The translations under genes and the position numbers were made by a program. Below the pieces are notes generated by a model that was not told where the DNA came from, searched no databases, and was given only the letters and a program-made list of their open reading frames with translations. From assembly GCA_964561455.1 (NCBI GenBank), contig CAZLPS010000019.1, forward strand, positions 1 to 57,232: 57,232 nt of DNA. Direction: 5' to 3'. Below, piece after piece: positions 56,961 to 57,232 of this stretch (its first letter is position 1; each line of letters opens with the position of its first letter). The DNA is from JABDGR01 sp964561455 (GTDB lineage: Bacteria > Verrucomicrobiota > Verrucomicrobiia > Opitutales > JABDGR01).

Positions 56961-57232
56961 CTACACCACCGGCTGGTCAAGGGCGTTCAGGTCGAGCTTC
57001 TTCAACTCCGCCTTCAACTCCTTGCCGGACTTGAACTTGATGACCGCGCGCTTCGGGATGACGACATCTTTCTCCGGCTTGTTCGGGTTGCGCCCGATGC
57101 GGCTCTTGCGCACCTGCACCTCAAAGACGCCGAAATTACGCAGCTCGACGTTTCGACCTTGCGCCAACGCGCGGGCTATGACATCCAGCGTCATATGCAC
57201 GGTGTCGCGAACTTCCTTTTGCGGAAATCCCG
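56961..57232 (-). CDS. HU/IHF-family DNA-binding protein, 5' end outside the window
   Basis: The frame is open from the right edge (GFPQKEVRDTVHMTLDVIAR...) to a stop at 56961, giving at least 89 residues. ALAQGRNVELRNFGVFEVQV and SRIGRNPNKP are the hallmark of the HU/IHF fold, including the DNA-bending beta-arm with RNP before the intercalating Pro. The N-terminal ~10-15 residues are missing because of the window boundary. An internal GTG at 57200 would remove part of the dimerisation helices, so I treat the gene as truncated by the edge and not as short. It lies upstream of hisS on the same strand. IHF versus HU cannot be decided here. Confidence 0.9.
   Translation of the reverse strand, partial: GFPQKEVRDTVHMTLDVIARALAQGRNVELRNFGVFEVQVRKSRIGRNPNKPEKDVVIPKRAVIKFKSGKELKAELKKLDLNALDQPVV

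Noticed and set aside
1..57232. tRNA, rRNA or tmRNA genes and riboswitches
   Set aside because: I looked for T-loop-like and conserved riboswitch cores in the gaps and found none that convinced me. A covariance-model scan (tRNAscan-SE, Infernal/Rfam) would settle it.

Overview
The window reads as chromosomal DNA from a Gram-negative, GC-rich bacterium, most likely a member of the Verrucomicrobiota or another PVC-group lineage. This is an inference. It rests on lpxA (lipid A synthesis), a giant beta-barrel autotransporter, a Minf_1886-like gene, an orphan GFTLVELL pseudopilin, and the rarity of Shine-Dalgarno sequences at the starts I inspected. The intergenic DNA is full of short palindromes and long inverted repeats. 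I saw no tRNA, rRNA, CRISPR array, insertion sequence or phage gene.

Left part (1-19 kb, almost all minus strand). An MsrP methionine sulfoxide reductase is followed by an MsrQ-like heme membrane domain fused to its own flavin/NAD(P)H and 2Fe-2S modules. Next comes an 8.4-kb autotransporter gene with about nine ~103-residue repeats, including a 312-bp tandem duplication that looks exact. Two translationally coupled membrane proteins of unknown function follow, then a small exported protein and two tandem HAF-repeat proteins.

Middle (19-29 kb, minus strand). A five-gene run encodes exported proteins: DUF2330 plus a helical domain, a di-heme oxidoreductase, a carboxypeptidase-regulatory-like plus helical protein, a helical C-terminally anchored protein, and an ICMT-like methyltransferase. 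The helical domain is shared by three of the five and I do not recognise it. A YncE-like beta-propeller and an SGNH/rhamnogalacturonan acetylesterase-like protein follow, bracketed by identical 27-bp direct repeats.

Plus-strand block (29-43 kb). A long co-directional run encodes two peptide-type ABC import systems that share one pair of ATPases. The first system has its two permeases fused into one 777-residue protein. Embedded between the two systems are a circularly permuted ATP-grasp/alpha-E fusion and a transglutaminase-like protein, which suggests a combined peptide import and modification system. A membrane-anchored beta-propeller protein ends the block.

Right part (43-57 kb, mostly minus strand). 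This holds mainly housekeeping genes: a GAF-SpoIIE phosphatase coupled to the Minf_1886-like gene, a pseudopilin (plus strand), lpxA, a TPR protein, an S26-like Ser/His signal-peptidase-like protein with a clear terminator, trmL, smpB, an rpoZ-like omega subunit starting at TTG, a DEAD-box helicase with a long His/Arg/Pro tail, two paralogous anchored helical-repeat proteins, hisS, and an HU/IHF-family gene cut by the window edge.
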